64,000 nucleotides of DNA from an uncultured Parabacteroides sp. (GTDB taxonomy: Bacteria; Bacteroidota; Bacteroidia; Bacteroidales; Tannerellaceae), in the NCBI GenBank assembly GCA_900552465.1, contig URZO01000002.1, positions 66,544-130,543 of the forward strand. The letters run 5' to 3'. The notes beneath the pieces are model-generated. The model saw only the letters and a list, made by a program, of their open reading frames with translations, did not search any database and was not told the origin of the DNA. This document shows positions 25,141 to 34,765 of this stretch, piece after piece; position 1 is the stretch's first letter; each line of letters opens with the position of its first letter. The position numbers and the translations under genes are program-made.

Positions 25141-26502
25141 ATGCAGAGAGATCGCATTGACTTTGGCAGTATGGATATTCCGGTGTTGTTCCGGAAGATC
25201 TTTTTCCCGACTTTATTAGGAATGGTTTGCATGGCGTGTATCACTATTGCGGACGGTATATTCGTCGGGCGTGGTGTCGGCAGCGATGCGTTGGCGGCGG
25301 TAAACATTGTCGCGCCGCTTTTTATGGTGACGACGGGAGTCGGGCTGCTCTTTGGCGTCGGCGCGTCGGTCGTGGCATCGGTACATCTGTCGCAAGGAAG
25401 GGTGAAGGCGGCTAATATTAATATTACGCAGGCGCTTTTGGTGTCGCTCCTGTTGATGGTGGTGTCGATGACGCTAATTTTTATCTTTAATAAACAAACG
25501 GCTTACCTGTTAGGCAGTTCCGGGCAGTTGCTTCCGCTTGTGTTGGAGTATATGGATTGGATCGTGCCATTCTTTATCTTCAGCATGCTGGCAAATATCG
25601 GGATGTTTATCATCCGGTTGGACGGCTCGCCTAAGTTCGCGATGTTGTGCAACGTCATTCCGGCGCTGTTGAATGTCGTACTCGATTATGTGTTCGTCTT
25701 TCCGATGCAAATGGGGCTGATGGGTGCAGCATTAGCGACTGCACTGGCACAGGTGGCCGGGGGAATGATGGTGTTGGTCTATCTTTTGGGATACTCCAGG
25801 ACATTACATCTATATAAGCTCAAAATGAGTATGAAAAGCCTGCGGCTGATCTGCCGGAATACGGGCTATATGATCCGGTTGGGGGCTTCGGCCATGTTGG
25901 GCGAGTTGGCGATCGCCTGCATGATGCTGGTCGGAAATTATGCTTTCATCCGCGTGCTCCACGAAGACGGGGTGGCAGCCTATAGCGTGGCCTGCTATTG
26001 CCTGCCGATCGTCTTTATGATCGCCAACGCGATCGCGCAGTCCGCACAGCCGATCATCAGCTACAACTACGGGACCGGCGACGCAGCACGGGTGCACACG
26101 ACCTTCCGGCTGTCGTTGAAGACGGCTTTCGTGTCGGGGCTATTAGCATTTGCAGTGATGTATGTTTTATGCCCGTATATCGTGGCGATGTTTCTGGAAC
26201 CCGGTTGCAGGGCGTATGGGATCGCGACGGAGGGAATCCCCTACTTTGCTGCGGGGTTTGTCTGCTTTGCCCTGAACATCGTCTGGATCGGGTATTACCA
26301 AAGCATCGAGCTGGCTCGAAAGGCGATGTTCTTTATGACGTTGAGGGGGATTGTAGGGATGACAGCGTGCTTCCTTGTCCTTCCTCACCTGTTAGGCGAA
26401 AAGGGGTTGTGGCTGGCTGTTCCCTGCGCCGAACTGCTCATCTTTATCCTGTTGACGGCGGATTACCAGTTGCGGCACAAGGTACGGCATGCAGTGCGGT
26501 AG
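25141..26502 (+). CDS. MATE family efflux transporter
   Basis: A 453-residue exporter with about 12 membrane segments. Near the N-terminus, IFFPTLLGMVCMACITIADGIFVGRGVGSDALAAVNIVAP is the MATE start; mid-protein, ANAIAQSAQPIISYNYGTG is the second-half signature. It differs clearly from the MATE at 15901-17247 and looks closer to the MepA/DinF-type group, though the subgroup is a guess. Transcribed alone; its stop is 3 bp from the convergent aldo/keto reductase stop. Confidence 0.9.
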   Translation: MQRDRIDFGSMDIPVLFRKIFFPTLLGMVCMACITIADGIFVGRGVGSDALAAVNIVAPLFMVTTGVGLLFGVGASVVASVHLSQGRVKAANINITQALLVSLLLMVVSMTLIFIFNKQTAYLLGSSGQLLPLVLEYMDWIVPFFIFSMLANIGMFIIRLDGSPKFAMLCNVIPALLNVVLDYVFVFPMQMGLMGAALATALAQVAGGMMVLVYLLGYSRTLHLYKLKMSMKSLRLICRNTGYMIRLGASAMLGELAIACMMLVGNYAFIRVLHEDGVAAYSVACYCLPIVFMIANAIAQSAQPIISYNYGTGDAARVHTTFRLSLKTAFVSGLLAFAVMYVLCPYIVAMFLEPGCRAYGIATEGIPYFAAGFVCFALNIVWIGYYQSIELARKAMFFMTLRGIVGMTACFLVLPHLLGEKGLWLAVPCAELLIFILLTADYQLRHKVRHAVR

Positions 26503-26505
26503 GCC

Positions 26506-27393
26506 CTATTGCCTGGCAAGCCGCATCACCCGCTCGATGGCGTCATCCATCTGGGCGATGGATTCCATGCCGAGGGTCATGCAGTGGAGATTACTTTCGG
26601 TGATGGCATAACGGAGGGATTGCTCGCGCTCATCGTCAGCTACGTGCTGACCTTCGCCGAAGATTTTCATGCCGATGATACCTTTGCCCTTCTCGCGGGC
26701 ACGGCCGAGGAGCCTGTTGACGTCTTCCTGGCTGCCGTCCATATGGCTTGCAAAGGGATTTAGACGGGCGAGGATCACGTCACACCAGGGGTTGTTGACG
26801 GCTTCTACCATCGCGTCCCAATTATGGCAGGAGACGCCGACAGCTTTCACGATACCGTCTGCTTTGGCTTGTGCGAAGCCATCCATATAGAACTTGCGGG
26901 TTTCGCCCCAATCGCCTTTTGTCATGCAGTGCATCAGGAGGATATCAAAATACTCGGTGTTGGCTTCCTTGCGCATGCGGTCGAGGGTTTTGCGGACAGG
27001 TTCTATCTTATCCGAGCCTTCGTCGTAGGTCCACATCTTGCTCATCAGTGTGAGTTTCTCGCGGGGCAGGCCTTCGATGGCTTTTCCGACGAAGGGCTGG
27101 GAGCCGTAAGTATCGGCCATGTCAAAGAAGCGGATGCCGCGTTCGTAACCGTGGCGGGCCATCCGGGTGAAATGATCCTGTCCCGCCCGTGTCTGGTTGG
27201 ATTGGAAGTTCCAGCCTTTCGTTCCGGTTCCCATAGCGATGCGGGAGACCTTCAATCCGGTTTTTCCTAACTTCACCTTGTCGACCGATACGTCTGAAGG
27301 CAATGACATCTGAATGTTTGCTAACCCGGTACGGGATAGAGAAAGGCCCGCTACACCGGCAACACCTGTCTGAATAAATTTACGTCTGTCCAT
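26506..27393 (-). CDS. Aldo/keto reductase with Tat-type signal
   Basis: An NAD(P)H-dependent reductase of 295 residues. The first residues MDRRKFIQTGVAGVAGLSLS look like a twin-arginine signal, implying export of a folded, cofactor-loaded enzyme. The TIM-barrel body has the catalytic set in order: Asp and Tyr in FFDMADTYG, Lys in LMSKMW, His in LLMHCM. The substrate is unknown. Last gene of an antiporter operon: its ATG follows the nhaA stop by one base, so it is coupled to nhaA. Confidence 0.88.
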   Translation of the reverse strand: MDRRKFIQTGVAGVAGLSLSRTGLANIQMSLPSDVSVDKVKLGKTGLKVSRIAMGTGTKGWNFQSNQTRAGQDHFTRMARHGYERGIRFFDMADTYGSQPFVGKAIEGLPREKLTLMSKMWTYDEGSDKIEPVRKTLDRMRKEANTEYFDILLMHCMTKGDWGETRKFYMDGFAQAKADGIVKAVGVSCHNWDAMVEAVNNPWCDVILARLNPFASHMDGSQEDVNRLLGRAREKGKGIIGMKIFGEGQHVADDEREQSLRYAITESNLHCMTLGMESIAQMDDAIERVMRLARQ

Positions 27394-27394
27394 C

Positions 27395-28744
27395 TTATTC
27401 TGTTTTAGGTAATACTTTCTTTAAGATCAAATAGCCGCACAAACCGGAAATAAACGAGCCGACGAATACGCCTAACTTCGCCTGGTTCAACAAATCGTGC
27501 CCCACACCGGACATCCCGGCAAAAGAGAGATTCGCGATAAAGAGGGCCACCGTGAAACCGATGCCTCCCAGCATCGAGACACCGAACAATTTCGATTTAC
27601 TGGCTCCTGCCGGCATAGCCGCAAAACCCAACCGGATGAAAAGGTAGGTAAACAGAAATATCCCCAACGATTTCCCGGCAAACAGGCCGAGAAAGACTGC
27701 CAACGGTACGCCGGGAAGAGAAGATATCTGTATGTCTCCAAAGGTTACGCCCGCATTGACGAAAGCAAAGAGCGGCAAGATCAGGTAGTTGACAAGCGGA
27801 TGCAGTTTATCTGCTATACTTTGAAGCGGACTGATCGTTTTATCGGCCAACGAATGGATATTATTGAGCACCTGTATCTGCGTGGGTGAAAGGACTTCGG
27901 CTTTTCTGGAATGACGTACCTCCGTATAATCGAGCATACTCAGATAGCCGGCCATTTCGCCGGTAAAATCATCCAACTTGACAACCGGACGGGCGGGCAC
28001 GGTAAACGCAACCAGCACGCCGGCAATCGTCGGATGAATACCGGATTCGAGAAACAGCATCCATACAAAGAACCCGACTACATAATAAAAGAACATATTA
28101 TTCACCCGCATCTTTCCGCCTACATATAACAAGGCCAGCAAAGCAAGAGAGATCAGAAGCGGCTCAAAAGCGATATCGCCGCTATAAAACAGAGCGATAA
28201 TAATAATACCGCCGACATCATCTACAACAGCCAAGGCAGTCAGGAAGATACGCATACTGAGCGGTACCCGTTTACCCAACAAGCCTAAAACGGCCAACGC
28301 AAACGCGATATCGGTTGCCATCGGAATAGCGACTCCCTTCACCTCCGGAGCTGAACTGCACACGATAAAATAGAAAACGACCGGGACGATCATACCTCCA
28401 CAAGCGGCAATAATTGGCAACAGGGCTTTCCGCACCGAACTTAACTCGCCAATCAGGATTTCCTGCTTGATTTCCAGCCCGATCACAAAGAAGAAGACGG
28501 CCATCAAGGCGTCATTGACAAACGCCAGCATGGGCATCGGTTCGCCATGATGCATGAAAGGTGTAAAATTACCTATCTTCAGATCGATCGGGTGCGACAG
28601 GATATGATGATATGACTCTGCCCAGGGAGAATTGGCAAATATCATGGCAAGGATCGTAGCCATGAATAACAAAACACTTGCGTTCGCTTTTTGCGTAGCA
28701 AAGCGACGTAATGGTTTAAGGATAACGTTAATGGTTCTATCCAT
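27395..28744 (-). CDS. nhaA: Na+/H+ antiporter NhaA
   Basis: Exchanges internal Na+ for external H+ in salt and pH homeostasis. It has 449 residues and about 12 membrane segments. The ion-binding pair of Asp lies in ALAVVDDVGGI, as in E. coli NhaA (D163/D164). Other family blocks are FFFVIGLEIKQEILIGEL and ATDIAFALAVLGLLG. The family usually has about 390 residues; the excess is a hydrophilic loop of about 60 residues in the second half, common in Bacteroidetes. Second gene of the operon, 72 bp after the CPA2-like antiporter. Confidence 0.95.
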   Translation of the reverse strand: MDRTINVILKPLRRFATQKANASVLLFMATILAMIFANSPWAESYHHILSHPIDLKIGNFTPFMHHGEPMPMLAFVNDALMAVFFFVIGLEIKQEILIGELSSVRKALLPIIAACGGMIVPVVFYFIVCSSAPEVKGVAIPMATDIAFALAVLGLLGKRVPLSMRIFLTALAVVDDVGGIIIIALFYSGDIAFEPLLISLALLALLYVGGKMRVNNMFFYYVVGFFVWMLFLESGIHPTIAGVLVAFTVPARPVVKLDDFTGEMAGYLSMLDYTEVRHSRKAEVLSPTQIQVLNNIHSLADKTISPLQSIADKLHPLVNYLILPLFAFVNAGVTFGDIQISSLPGVPLAVFLGLFAGKSLGIFLFTYLFIRLGFAAMPAGASKSKLFGVSMLGGIGFTVALFIANLSFAGMSGVGHDLLNQAKLGVFVGSFISGLCGYLILKKVLPKTE

Positions 28745-28765
28745 ATTGGTATTTAATATGTTACA

Positions 28766-28789
28766 GGAAGCGGCTTGCTGACCGCCTCC
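28766..28789 (-). other. Hairpin between the CPA2-like antiporter and nhaA
   Basis: On the minus strand GGAGGCGG pairs with CCGCTTCC around an 8-nt loop. No T-run follows on that strand, so processing or weak attenuation within the operon is more likely than termination. Confidence 0.35.
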
Positions 28790-28816
28790 TTCAAGTTTTT
28801 TCCTAACAACAAACTC

Positions 28817-30010
28817 TTACTTATCGGCTTGCTCCAGTTCGTAAGCACTACGGGTCAGTTTCTCTACCCACACGACAAATATACCAGTTAAAATTAAATT
28901 AAACACTATGGTAAGCACAGAAATCATCAAGGCCGGCCCTCCTAAATTATAACCAAGTGCAATAAAGATTATGCCGGCTCCAACCTCTCCACGCGTAAAC
29001 ATACCGATTGACAAGGCCAGACGTTCTCTCTTCCGTCTCTCCCTGTAAAAAAACAGGGGAAACAGTTTTCCTATATTGGACAGAAACGAAACGATCACGA
29101 CATGCAGGATGATCACCGGCCATGACATCATCGGCTGGGCGCCTGTTATCGTCGTCGCCTCGGCCGACTGCGCCGCGAAGTCGACACCGAAAAAGACTGG
29201 CATGCTGACCCCGACCAGAAACATGAACAGGAAGGAAACGGCGGTTGCTACATTGTGCTCTATCTTCGTATCGATATGCTTATGCCTCATCACCATCCCT
29301 AAAACAAAGGCGGGTAATAACACCTCGATATGAATGCTCGCATCCTCTCCGTAGAGGTATTTGGACGCCAGGTAAACCGCCTGCGTAATCCCGCAGGTGA
29401 CAACGGCGTAGAAAAGAATGGCTTTCCAATCCTGCCGCATGTCATAGCTTCCCATCTTTTTCCACCCGATAATCAGCAGCACCATGACAATCAGAATGAT
29501 TACACCCAGTTGCCAGCGCAGTCCGACCATCATGATCTGCAAAGGAATCATCAGCAAGATCGTATCCAGGTCGTCGAAGATAGCCAATACCTGCACTTTC
29601 TTATACACCCAGGAAGATTTCAACCCCGCTGCCGCAAGCATTGTAAAGAGGATGCCCGCCGACGTCGGTGCCGCGAACCGGCTTAACAGAAGGTTTTCTT
29701 TCCACGCCTCCCCACTACTCCAGTACATGTCGGGCAGCAGGACAAACATATAATATAAAGCAACTAATATCCAGGGGAAAGCGGCTGTCGCCATTGCTAT
29801 AAAATAGTCCTCGGTATAAGACCGCCAACGGGTTTTATCCATTTCAAACTCCCGCCCTACATTGATCATGATAAAGGCAAGACAGACATATAGCAACGTA
29901 TTGGATACCGTCTTTACCGATAAATAACTCTCACCGACCATCGCCGGAAGAAACTGAGAAACAACCAATCCCAACATCAGGAAAAAAGAAAACAAAAGAA
30001 TCTTCTTCAT
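28817..30010 (-). CDS. Cation:proton antiporter (CPA2/Kef-like)
   Basis: A 397-residue membrane protein with about 11-12 segments. The family blocks are LLYVCLAFIMINVGREFEMD, a discontinuous helix FAAPTSAGILFTMLAAAGL, and the ion-binding Asp pair in VLAIFDDLDTILLMIP. The late FTRGEVGAGIIFIALGYNLG resembles the second broken helix. It lacks the RCK/TrkA-N domain of full Kef channels. First gene of the operon with nhaA and the aldo/keto reductase, suggesting combined Na+/K+ and pH control. No TAnnTTTG box is obvious upstream. Confidence 0.85.
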   Translation of the reverse strand: MKKILLFSFFLMLGLVVSQFLPAMVGESYLSVKTVSNTLLYVCLAFIMINVGREFEMDKTRWRSYTEDYFIAMATAAFPWILVALYYMFVLLPDMYWSSGEAWKENLLLSRFAAPTSAGILFTMLAAAGLKSSWVYKKVQVLAIFDDLDTILLMIPLQIMMVGLRWQLGVIILIVMVLLIIGWKKMGSYDMRQDWKAILFYAVVTCGITQAVYLASKYLYGEDASIHIEVLLPAFVLGMVMRHKHIDTKIEHNVATAVSFLFMFLVGVSMPVFFGVDFAAQSAEATTITGAQPMMSWPVIILHVVIVSFLSNIGKLFPLFFYRERRKRERLALSIGMFTRGEVGAGIIFIALGYNLGGPALMISVLTIVFNLILTGIFVVWVEKLTRSAYELEQADK

Positions 30011-30094
30011 TATTAATGAACTGTTTTTGTTTAGAATTATAGTAATACAACAATTGATTTAAAAAATCGGTTCTGGGATTTTATCAAATGATGA

Positions 30095-30694
30095 TTAATC
30101 CTTCAGATAAGCACTTTCGACCTTGAGCAGGCGTGCTTTCAACCTTTCCGCATCCCCCTTCCGAATACGGAGCGTCATTTCGCAATCCATATCAAACTTT
30201 TGGGAAACGATCGCGGGATTATCTTCCTTGACAATACGCATGATACCATTCAGGTAAGGATATTCGAATGCAACGGTGATATCTTCATCAACGGTACGTT
30301 CCTCTATCTCGGCTGCTGCTATTGCTTCAGCTGCTGCTGTCCGGTATGCGACGATCAGGCCGCTCGTTCCCAATTCGATTCCGCCGAAGTAGCGGATTAC
30401 AACGATCAGGATGTCTGTCAGCTCGTTCGAGTTGATCTGTCCCAGGATCGGTTTGCCGGCTGTTGAAGACGGCTCCCCGTCGTCATTCGCACGGAAGTTC
30501 TGGCATTCAGGACCTAACATATAGGCCCAGCATACATGGCGGGCGTCGTAATATTGCTTACGGTATTTATCCAGTTGCTCCTTGACCTCTTCCACGGTAC
30601 GCACAGGGATAGCATACGAAATGAAGCGGCTTCGCTTCTCCGTATAATATCCTTCCGCTACTTGTTTTATGGTTTTGTAACTGTCGTCCGCCAT
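30095..30694 (-). CDS. yigZ: YigZ/IMPACT family protein
   Basis: A 199-residue soluble protein. The N-terminal IMPACT (UPF0029) domain carries KRSRFISYAIPV, ARHVCWAYMLGPE and the block NDDGEPSSTAGKPIL, with VVIRYFGGIELGTSGLIVAYR after it. The C-terminal DUF1949 ferredoxin-like domain follows (about 140-199). The precise role of the family is unsettled; a link with translation stress is known for eukaryotic IMPACT. It is last in a colinear run after uvrA and a small ORF, with gaps of only 3-6 bp. Confidence 0.92.
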   Translation of the reverse strand: MADDSYKTIKQVAEGYYTEKRSRFISYAIPVRTVEEVKEQLDKYRKQYYDARHVCWAYMLGPECQNFRANDDGEPSSTAGKPILGQINSNELTDILIVVIRYFGGIELGTSGLIVAYRTAAAEAIAAAEIEERTVDEDITVAFEYPYLNGIMRIVKEDNPAIVSQKFDMDCEMTLRIRKGDAERLKARLLKVESAYLKD

Positions 30695-30697
30695 TCT

Positions 30698-30916
30698 TTA
30701 ATCAGGTACGTGTGTTTGCTGTTCCTCCCGGAAAGCCCGGAAGTCTTTCATTATTTCCTCTATCTCTTCTATAAAATACGGATCCTTTACATGCCCTTTA
30801 ACCTCTTCGTAGTAAGTTTCAATAGCCTTCAATGCACATATATCCTGTCCACGCAGCAGAAAGTAAGGCTCCTCCTTCTCCACGCACTGTTTAATCATTT
30901 GAATCGGATTCTTCAT
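30698..30916 (-). CDS. Small conserved-looking hypothetical protein (72 aa)
   Basis: A 72-residue acidic, helical, soluble protein, MKNPIQMIKQCVEKEE at the N-terminus. I do not recognise the family. It is supported as a gene by tight packing: 6 bp after uvrA and 3 bp before yigZ, all on the minus strand. The one Cys lies at residue 11, with a second in DICALKA. Confidence 0.75.
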   Translation of the reverse strand: MKNPIQMIKQCVEKEEPYFLLRGQDICALKAIETYYEEVKGHVKDPYFIEEIEEIMKDFRAFREEQQTHVPD

Positions 30917-30922
30917 ATCTCT

Positions 30923-33766
30923 TTATTTTTTTAATTCTTCCTTCAAAAACGGAGCCGTATAGCTCTTTGTTTTAGACTTTATCATCTTTTCGGGGGTACC
31001 GGTGAAAAGGATTTGACCGCCGTTGCGCCCGCCTTCGGGGCCCATGTCGATCAGGTAGTCGGCAGATTTGATGACATCGAGGTTGTGCTCGATAACGATG
31101 ATCGTGTTGCCTTTATCGACCAGCTTGTTCAAGACACCGAGCAACACGCGGATATCTTCAAAATGAAGGCCGGTTGTCGGTTCATCCAGCACATAGAGCG
31201 TCTTGCCTGTGTCCTTCTTTGCCAACTCGGTCGCCAACTTGACACGCTGGCTCTCTCCACCGGAAAGCGTAGTCGAAGGCTGGCCCAGTTTGATATACCC
31301 CAAACCGACATCCTGCAAGACTTTCACCTTGGAAAGAATAGACGGGACATTCTCGAAAAACTCGACAGCCATATTTATCGTCATATCCAACACATCCGCA
31401 ATGGACTTACCGCGAAAACGGACTTCCAGCGTCTCCCGGTTATACCGTTTGCCATGACATTCCTCACAGGGGACAAGCACGTCGGGCAGGAAGTTCATCT
31501 CGATCGTCTTATAGCCGTTTCCTTTGCAAGTCTCACAACGTCCGCCGGAGACATTAAAAGAGAAACGCCCCGGTTTATAACCACGCACTTTCGACTCCGG
31601 CAGCTCCACAAAAAGGTTGCGAATATCCGAAAAGACACCGGTATAAGTGGCCGGATTACTGCGCGGTGAACGTCCGATAGGCGACTGGTCCACATTGACG
31701 ATCTTATCTATATTATCAATTCCTTCAATCGATTTATAAGGCAATGGATCTTCCAGGGAGCGATAGAAATGCTGGCTGAGAATCGGTTGCAAGGTTGCAT
31801 TAATCAACGTAGACTTTCCGCTACCCGACACGCCGGTCACACAAATCAGCGTCCCCAACGGGAAGGTGACATCCACATTCTTCAGGTTATTCCCGCTTGC
31901 CCCTTTTATGGTGATAAACCGCCCGTTTCCTTTGCGTCGTTCTTTCGGGACCGCGATCTCCATCTTTCCGTTCAGATAAGCCGAAGTCAGCGTATCCGCT
32001 TTCAGCATCTCCTCCGGAGTTCCGGCATAGACCACTTCACCGCCCAGACGGCCAGCCTTCGGTCCCATATCGACCACATAATCCGCATTGAGCATCATAT
32101 CCTTGTCATGCTCCACGACGACGACGGAGTTCCCCGTATCGCGCAGCTCCTTCAGCGAATTGATCAGCCGGACATTATCCCGCTGGTGTAACCCGATACT
32201 CGGCTCGTCAAGGATATACAAGACGTTCACCAGCTGACTGCCGATCTGCGTAGCCAAACGGATACGCTGGCTCTCGCCACCCGACAAAGTTGCGGAAGCA
32301 CGGTTCAGGGACAGATAATCCAATCCCACATCCAACAGGAACTTCAGGCGTGAACGGATCTCCTTCAATATTTCGACAGCAATCTGGCGCTGTTTGTCAT
32401 TCAGTTTATCTTCGACACCATCCAGCCATTCATACAACTCGGAAATATCCATCGCCGACAGTTCGGCTATATTCTTCCCGGCAATCCGGTAATTCAACGC
32501 CTCCTTGTTCAGACGCTGCCCTCCGCACTCCGGACAGGCCGCCATCCGTATGAACTGTCCCGCCCATTTCTGTGCGGAAGCAGAAGCCTCGCTCTCCTGT
32601 TGCATCAGGATATATTTGGCAACACCCTCATACGACAGGAAATAGTTGGAAGAACCCAGCGAATCATTCTTGATCTGCAGGCGTTCATCCGTCCCGTTCA
32701 TAATCTCGTCGATCGCTTCCTCGGGAATATCCTTGATCGGCGTTTTCAGCGTCACGCCGTATTTCTCGCAGATTGCTTCGATCTGCCAGAAAATCAGGGA
32801 GTTTTTATATTTGCCTAAAGCCACGATTCCGCCACTATAGATACTTAGTGATGAATCGGGCACGATCTTGTTCATATCCAGCAAGTTCACCTGGCCCAAA
32901 CCTTTACATTTCGGACAAGCGCCCTGGGGCGAGTTAAAGGAAAAATTATGGGGAGCCGGTTCGCTGTAAGACAATCCCGTCACAGGGTCCATCAGCCGGC
33001 GGCTGTAGTGGCGCACTTCGTCCGTCTCGGCATCTAACACGAGAACAAGACCATCGCCCTGCTTCATGGCAACGCGCAGGCTCTCCTTCAAACGCCGTTC
33101 ATCCGATTCCGAGACTACCAGCTTGTCGATCACCACCTCGATGCTGTGCATCTTATAGCGATCCAGCTTCATGCCGTGAAAGATCTCTTTCATCTCGCCG
33201 TCCACGCGGACATTCAGGTAGCCTTTCTTGCGCATCTGCTCGAACAGTTCCTTATAGTGCCCTTTACGATTACGGACCAGCGGAGCAAGCAGATACGTTT
33301 TCTTTCCCCTATACTGATTCAGGATCAGTTCCAACGTTTGCTCCTCGGTGTACTTCACCATCTTCTCCCCGCTCAAGTAGGAATAAGCCTCTCCCGCCCT
33401 TGCATAGAGCAGACGGAAGAAGTCGTAAATCTCGGTCGTCGTCCCGACGGTCGAACGCGGGTTCTTGTTCGTCGTCTTCTGTTCGATCGAAATAACAGGA
33501 CTCAGGCCGGTGATCTTGTCCACATCCGGCCGCTCCATATTCCCCAGGAAATTACGGGCGTATGCGGAGAAAGTCTCCACATAACGACGTTGCCCCTCGG
33601 CAAAAATCGTATCGAAAGCTAAGGACGATTTACCGCTTCCGCTCATCCCGGTAATCACGGAGAGCTTGTTGCGCGGTATCTCGACATCTATATTTTTCAA
33701 ATTATGGACACGGGCGCCTAAAACGGAAATACGCCCGCCTTCCAATGCATTCTTATCGTTCATCAT
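30923..33766 (-). CDS. uvrA: Excinuclease ABC subunit UvrA
   Basis: The damage-recognition ATPase of nucleotide excision repair, 947 residues, usual for UvrA. There are two ABC modules: Walker A GMSGSGKSSLAFD (about residue 39) and GVSGSGKSTLINATL (about 640), each with the signature LSGGESQR. Zinc-binding Cys occur in CPKCKGLG and CPECGGQR and in the C-terminal finger CETC-x19-CEEC. The start ATG follows the lytic transglycosylase stop by 21 bp, so it is probably transcribed with the envelope genes upstream as well as from any promoter of its own. Confidence 0.97.
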   Translation of the reverse strand: MMNDKNALEGGRISVLGARVHNLKNIDVEIPRNKLSVITGMSGSGKSSLAFDTIFAEGQRRYVETFSAYARNFLGNMERPDVDKITGLSPVISIEQKTTNKNPRSTVGTTTEIYDFFRLLYARAGEAYSYLSGEKMVKYTEEQTLELILNQYRGKKTYLLAPLVRNRKGHYKELFEQMRKKGYLNVRVDGEMKEIFHGMKLDRYKMHSIEVVIDKLVVSESDERRLKESLRVAMKQGDGLVLVLDAETDEVRHYSRRLMDPVTGLSYSEPAPHNFSFNSPQGACPKCKGLGQVNLLDMNKIVPDSSLSIYSGGIVALGKYKNSLIFWQIEAICEKYGVTLKTPIKDIPEEAIDEIMNGTDERLQIKNDSLGSSNYFLSYEGVAKYILMQQESEASASAQKWAGQFIRMAACPECGGQRLNKEALNYRIAGKNIAELSAMDISELYEWLDGVEDKLNDKQRQIAVEILKEIRSRLKFLLDVGLDYLSLNRASATLSGGESQRIRLATQIGSQLVNVLYILDEPSIGLHQRDNVRLINSLKELRDTGNSVVVVEHDKDMMLNADYVVDMGPKAGRLGGEVVYAGTPEEMLKADTLTSAYLNGKMEIAVPKERRKGNGRFITIKGASGNNLKNVDVTFPLGTLICVTGVSGSGKSTLINATLQPILSQHFYRSLEDPLPYKSIEGIDNIDKIVNVDQSPIGRSPRSNPATYTGVFSDIRNLFVELPESKVRGYKPGRFSFNVSGGRCETCKGNGYKTIEMNFLPDVLVPCEECHGKRYNRETLEVRFRGKSIADVLDMTINMAVEFFENVPSILSKVKVLQDVGLGYIKLGQPSTTLSGGESQRVKLATELAKKDTGKTLYVLDEPTTGLHFEDIRVLLGVLNKLVDKGNTIIVIEHNLDVIKSADYLIDMGPEGGRNGGQILFTGTPEKMIKSKTKSYTAPFLKEELKK

Positions 33767-33787
33767 TCTTTGTTTTCTATTATCCGT

Positions 33788-34765
33788 CTATTTTACCACC
33801 CAAGCCGGATTATGCACATAGGTGTTAGGCGTCTTATAATACATATCGGATTCCTTCGGGATCTGAATCGTATAGGTCTTTCCCAACGTCAGCAACTTGC
33901 GGTCGCGCAACCAGGGGTTGAAGCGTTTCAAGTCCGCATAGGTGGCTCCGTTCTTTTGGGCAAAAGCGGACAAGTCCTGGATATCGGTAGAGACCGACAC
34001 GTTTTCGCAGGCTATCGGCTTGTACAAATCCTGCGCCCGCAAGACAAATCCATATTTATAAGGCGCTTCGAATATCTGTTTGATTGCCATGATACGGTAG
34101 ACGTAACGGGTTGTTTCCTCCACCAGCCACAGGTCGAACGAACTGTCCGCCTCCTGTTTGGTCAGTTCGCCGGAGATGCGTCCCATACCCGCATTATAGG
34201 AAGCGGCGACGGTCGCCCAATCGCCATATTTATCATACGCAGCTTTCAGGTAACGGCAGGCGGCTTCGGTCGCCTTCGCCACATCGCAGCGTTCGTCTAC
34301 GGTAGGCGTGATGGTCAGCCCATATTGCTTGGCCGTGCCTTCCAGCAATTGCCAGGTTCCGACCGCCCGTGCAGGCGATGAGACACGGGGATCGAGATGG
34401 CTCTCGATTACGGCCAGATATTTGAAATCGTCAGGAATACCATTGGCCTTCAGGATCGGTTCGATAACCGGGAAATAGCGGTTGGCCCGCTTAACCAACA
34501 GCATGGTGGTAGAATGGAAATAGGTAAAACTACTCAATTCCCGGTCCATACCTTCGTGCATATTATAACGCGTCAAATCGATCTCCTTCCCACAAAAAGA
34601 AGCAGAAGAAGGAACATCCGGCGACATCGTCACCGAAGAAACCACAGGACGTTCTTCCTTTACTTTTTCCGAATCGATCGAACCGATCGAGAGGCATGCC
34701 GTCAGGCACACTGCGCCACCGGCTATAAATCCGGCTATACTATTGTTGTTCAATAATTTCATCAT
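33788..34765 (-). CDS. Membrane-bound lytic murein transglycosylase (SLT domain, LysM-like tail)
   Basis: Cleaves peptidoglycan glycan strands. It has 325 residues. The N-terminal hydrophobic stretch IAGFIAGGAVCLTAC ends in a lipobox-like Cys, so it may be a lipoprotein. The SLT core has the catalytic Glu in LAVIESHLDPRVSSPARAVGTWQLL and the later SYNAGMGRISG, as in MltD/MltE-type enzymes. A LysM-like segment (YADLKRFNPWLRDRKLLTLGKTY) is near the C-terminus. The start lies inside the end of the T9SS cargo gene, a 26-bp overlap that implies coupling. Confidence 0.88.
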   Translation of the reverse strand: MMKLLNNNSIAGFIAGGAVCLTACLSIGSIDSEKVKEERPVVSSVTMSPDVPSSASFCGKEIDLTRYNMHEGMDRELSSFTYFHSTTMLLVKRANRYFPVIEPILKANGIPDDFKYLAVIESHLDPRVSSPARAVGTWQLLEGTAKQYGLTITPTVDERCDVAKATEAACRYLKAAYDKYGDWATVAASYNAGMGRISGELTKQEADSSFDLWLVEETTRYVYRIMAIKQIFEAPYKYGFVLRAQDLYKPIACENVSVSTDIQDLSAFAQKNGATYADLKRFNPWLRDRKLLTLGKTYTIQIPKESDMYYKTPNTYVHNPAWVVK

